From an uncultured Bacteroidales bacterium (GTDB lineage Bacteria; Bacteroidota; Bacteroidia; Bacteroidales; Paludibacteraceae): 64,000 nt of DNA. Shown here piece after piece: positions 61,478 to 64,000 of this stretch. Positions within the stretch are counted from its first letter, which is position 1. Each line of letters starts with the position of its first letter. The notes beneath the pieces are model-generated. The model saw only the letters and a program-made list of their open reading frames with translations, had not been told where the DNA came from and searched no databases. The translations under genes were made by a program, and so were the position numbers. The DNA is taken from the NCBI GenBank assembly GCA_947164985.1, contig CAMUYI010000001.1, positions 310,001-374,000 of the forward strand, read 5' to 3'.

Positions 61478-64000
61478 ATGAGAAAAATTACTCAAAAATG
61501 GGCATTCCTAATGATGACACTGGTGTGTCTGTTGGGTATGCCTCAGGTGGTAACAGCTCAGACGTGCGTGGAGATTGGAGCAGGAACCTCCTCCAACAAC
61601 CAGTTGCCGTTATGTGGCTATTATCACAGCAGTTACACCCAGCAGCTTTATTTGGCGGATGAATTAGGAATCTCTGCCGGGAACAACATTACCAGTATAA
61701 GTTTTGCTTATACTAATGCGACCTCGACAAAGCGTTCTATCGCGATTTACATGGCCAATACAGATGCTGTGAGCTTGTCAAGTGGCTATGTAACAGATGC
61801 TACCTTTACGGAAGTATTGCCTCAAACAGCAATTGAGTTTGACAACAGTGAAGACTGGTTCACCATTGATTTGGTGACTCCGTTTGCGTATGACGGTAGT
61901 AGCAATCTGTTGATAGCGGTGTACATGAGCTATTCGTCTACTGAAGAGACGAGCTACAACAGTAACTCTCGTTTTGCGTACACATCGGCAACGGGAATGG
62001 CGCGGTACACGACAAACGACTACACGTCTTCTGCAACGGAGCTTACTGTAGTGGATGGTGTACTGACGGCTAACTCGAACAGTTCCACCGGCATTAACGG
62101 AACTTCGTCCGGCAATCGTCCGAACATCCAGCTCTGCTACACCGCCGGTGGCCCTGTAGGTCCGACTTGTAGTAAACCGACGAATTTGGCGGTTACGCCT
62201 TCTGCTCGTCAGGCTGCTGTTACATGGGATGGCGGTGACGAAGGGGCTACCTTTGACGTGGAGTACATCTCCGCAGCAAAACTAGCTGAAGAAGGCAAAG
62301 AGGCGCACTGGACTTCATTTGCTTCCGGTACTACTCTGAAAGCAATCTCCATCACGAACTTGGAGCCGAATACCGGCTATTCCGTTCGTGTGAAAGCCGT
62401 TTGTGGAGAAGGTGTAGAAAGTGCGTGGGTTACCAAGGCCTTTACCACAGCGAATGAATTACCTCTTTCTGAGAATTTCGATTCTTCTTCAATCCCAACA
62501 GGTTGGAGCCAGAAATCCGGTTTGTTGGAGAATGTGATGGCAGGTACTGCTACGCTTTCCTCCGGATCCGGATGGACTTGCGGAACGGCTAACGGTGTAT
62601 TTGATAGCCACGTAAGAAAGAATGTGTTTGGTACATCTTGCTATTCATGGTTGGTTACACCGGCTATGGAGATGGCAACTGGTGTACAACTGACGTTTAA
62701 TGTTGCATTGACGGTATATACCTCCGGAAGCAATGCAAGACCGACGCCGGGCAATCAGCCGGACGATAAGTTCGTTGTGCTGATGAGTTCGAATGGTGGT
62801 GCTACTTGGACTATTCTTCAGCAATGGGATAACACCGACAATGCGGCAAATGTGTATGACAGCATTTCGAATGCCGGTCAAGAGGTTGTTATTGATATTG
62901 ATGATTCCTATGCCGGTATGGCGGTTCAGTTCGCATTCTACGGCGAATCTACTGTATCGAATGGGGACAACAATCTGCATATTGATAATGTGCGTGTAGG
63001 TCGTCCGATGAGTTGTTTTGCTCCGACGGATTTGACTGAAGTAGCAGGTGGTATTTCCAAGAATTCGATTCAGATTGATTGGACTTCGGAGGCTACCGAA
63101 TGGAAGGTGCAGTACAAGAAGTCTTCTGCTACGGCTTGGCAGTCGGTTATGGTAACGGAGAAACCGTATACTCTGGCCGGTTTGGATGAGTATACAACGT
63201 ATGATATCCGCGTAGCTGCTCTCTGTACGCCGAGTGATCCGCTCACATTGACGGATTATTCTGCGGCAATTAAGGTTACAACGGCTACCGGTCTTCCCTT
63301 CGTGCAACCTTTCAGCAAATCGTCTTTCCCGTCTGATTGGAAACGCTATAAAGCTTTGTGGGGCGATGTACAGAATGGTGCCGAGTTAGAGGCTGTTTCG
63401 GCAGGTTGGTTAACGGTTTCTAAAACAGGAACGAATGCCAACGGTGTGTTCCCCGATTCGGCTTATCACCTTTATCTCAATATCGCGGATACGGCATGTA
63501 AGCACTGGGTTGTAAGTCCTACCATCACTATGGAGGCAGGTTATCAGCTCAGCCTCAAGATGGCTTTGACCAAGAGTTCCGGTACAACACAGCCTGTTGA
63601 AGCAGGTGAGCAAGATGATGATCAGTTCATCGTATTTGTGAATGATAATGGAGACTGGATTCCGCTGCGTACTTGGAGTGTGAATTCTAGCTTTAAATAC
63701 CATAGTATCAGTAACTTGGCTACAGGTGAGGTCTTCAATTATGACCTGAGCGATTATGCCGGTCATAATATCCAGATCGCATTCTATGGAGAGTCCACCG
63801 ATGCTAACGGTAACAATAACCTCCATATCTCCTCTGTTACGATCGATTCTATTCCGGATTGTCAACCGGCATTGAGTCTGGCTGTTTCGGGTATTGGCGC
63901 TTATACTGCTACTGTAGCTTGGAAATCGGAAGATGCTGAGGCTACTTGGGAGTATGGTTGCGTCGCTAATCCGGCTGCTAACTTCGCTCCGACGGATGCA
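61478..64000 (+). CDS. Secreted Fn3/choice-of-anchor-J protein, N-terminal 841 codons (3' truncated by window edge)
   Basis: The ATG at 61478 follows a promoter and opens an uninterrupted frame to the end of the window. Signal peptide MRKITQKWAFLMMTLVCLLGMPQVVTA, then a Cys-containing N-terminal domain (about 28-225), an Fn3-like domain (about 230-325, KPTNLAVTPSARQAAVTWDGG to SAWVTKAFTT), a choice-of-anchor-J-like module (about 328-505, LPLSENFDSSSIPTGWSQKS), a second Fn3 (about 512-605) and a second anchor-J module (about 607-790, LPFVQPFSKSSFPSDWKR). The internal FAFYGEST and IAFYGESTDANGNNNLHI strands repeat. The likely role is a T9SS-exported surface or secreted protein, as for the neighbour. 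Confidence 0.8.
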   Translation, partial: MRKITQKWAFLMMTLVCLLGMPQVVTAQTCVEIGAGTSSNNQLPLCGYYHSSYTQQLYLADELGISAGNNITSISFAYTNATSTKRSIAIYMANTDAVSLSSGYVTDATFTEVLPQTAIEFDNSEDWFTIDLVTPFAYDGSSNLLIAVYMSYSSTEETSYNSNSRFAYTSATGMARYTTNDYTSSATELTVVDGVLTANSNSSTGINGTSSGNRPNIQLCYTAGGPVGPTCSKPTNLAVTPSARQAAVTWDGGDEGATFDVEYISAAKLAEEGKEAHWTSFASGTTLKAISITNLEPNTGYSVRVKAVCGEGVESAWVTKAFTTANELPLSENFDSSSIPTGWSQKSGLLENVMAGTATLSSGSGWTCGTANGVFDSHVRKNVFGTSCYSWLVTPAMEMATGVQLTFNVALTVYTSGSNARPTPGNQPDDKFVVLMSSNGGATWTILQQWDNTDNAANVYDSISNAGQEVVIDIDDSYAGMAVQFAFYGESTVSNGDNNLHIDNVRVGRPMSCFAPTDLTEVAGGISKNSIQIDWTSEATEWKVQYKKSSATAWQSVMVTEKPYTLAGLDEYTTYDIRVAALCTPSDPLTLTDYSAAIKVTTATGLPFVQPFSKSSFPSDWKRYKALWGDVQNGAELEAVSAGWLTVSKTGTNANGVFPDSAYHLYLNIADTACKHWVVSPTITMEAGYQLSLKMALTKSSGTTQPVEAGEQDDDQFIVFVNDNGDWIPLRTWSVNSSFKYHSISNLATGEVFNYDLSDYAGHNIQIAFYGESTDANGNNNLHISSVTIDSIPDCQPALSLAVSGIGAYTATVAWKSEDAEATWEYGCVANPAANFAPTDA

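Overview
The window looks like a chromosomal segment of an uncultured gut- or rumen-type Bacteroidales. The evidence is its gene content (gliding/T9SS lipoprotein GldJ, a TonB-dependent receptor paired with a DUF4249 lipoprotein, the folP-cdaA pair, the ssb/recG/obg housekeeping set) and its promoters. At least 16 promoters have a TTG box exactly 20 nt upstream of a TAnnTTTG box, the Bacteroidota sigma-A pattern. Shine-Dalgarno sequences are nearly absent, except a perfect one before rpsU. I cannot name the genus from this sequence alone.

Layout. 1-10.9 kb: the tail of a membrane acyltransferase-like protein, a 3257-residue secreted mosaic protein, and a small lipoprotein that shares a domain with it. 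11-12.8 kb: an LpxH-like phosphoesterase with altered metal-site motifs, and an antitoxin/PIN-toxin pair. 13-18.4 kb: an operon-like run alternating exported protein, tiny peptide, exported protein, tiny peptide. 18.5-29.2 kb: an AraC regulator and an rRNA/tRNA m5C methyltransferase on the plus strand, then a long minus-strand block (rhlE, tcdA, rpsU, tRNA-Leu, recG, tonB, two glycosyltransferases, a FemAB/GNAT-like protein, ssb). 29.2-32.7 kb: a repeat-rich gap, a lipoprotein preceded by a third tiny peptide, and a rhomboid protease. 32.8-40.4 kb: HU, adk, obg, a ClC channel, and a TonB receptor with its DUF4249 partner. 40.4-51 kb: xseB, a sugar-phosphate transferase, tsaC, a CNNM/CBS protein, smpB, metG, an outer-membrane protein, cdaA, folP, gldJ and gcvH. 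51.2-64 kb: a 3335-residue protein made of about 11 adhesin-like modules, and the first 841 codons of a second protein of the same design.

How it fits together. GldJ implies a type IX secretion system. Several large exported proteins here (712-10485, 16761-18119, 51209-61216 and, in a variant form, 12998-16573) end in a short related C-terminal motif that looks like a sorting or anchoring signal. The glycosyltransferases and the polyprenyl-phosphate sugar transferase could supply the surface polysaccharide to which T9SS cargo is commonly attached; that link is inference.

The most interesting unexplained features are: (1) three small peptides sharing a Tyr-x-x-Pro start motif, each beside an exported protein; (2) short tandem repeats (unit 7, 8, 9, 11, 16/17 and 21 bp) embedded in frame inside ordinary conserved genes, plus intergenic arrays of 11, 23 and 30 bp; (3) an unusually long promoter consensus, and two genes whose GTG start falls at the predicted transcription start; (4) a 146-bp antisense coding overlap between rsmF-like and rhlE.
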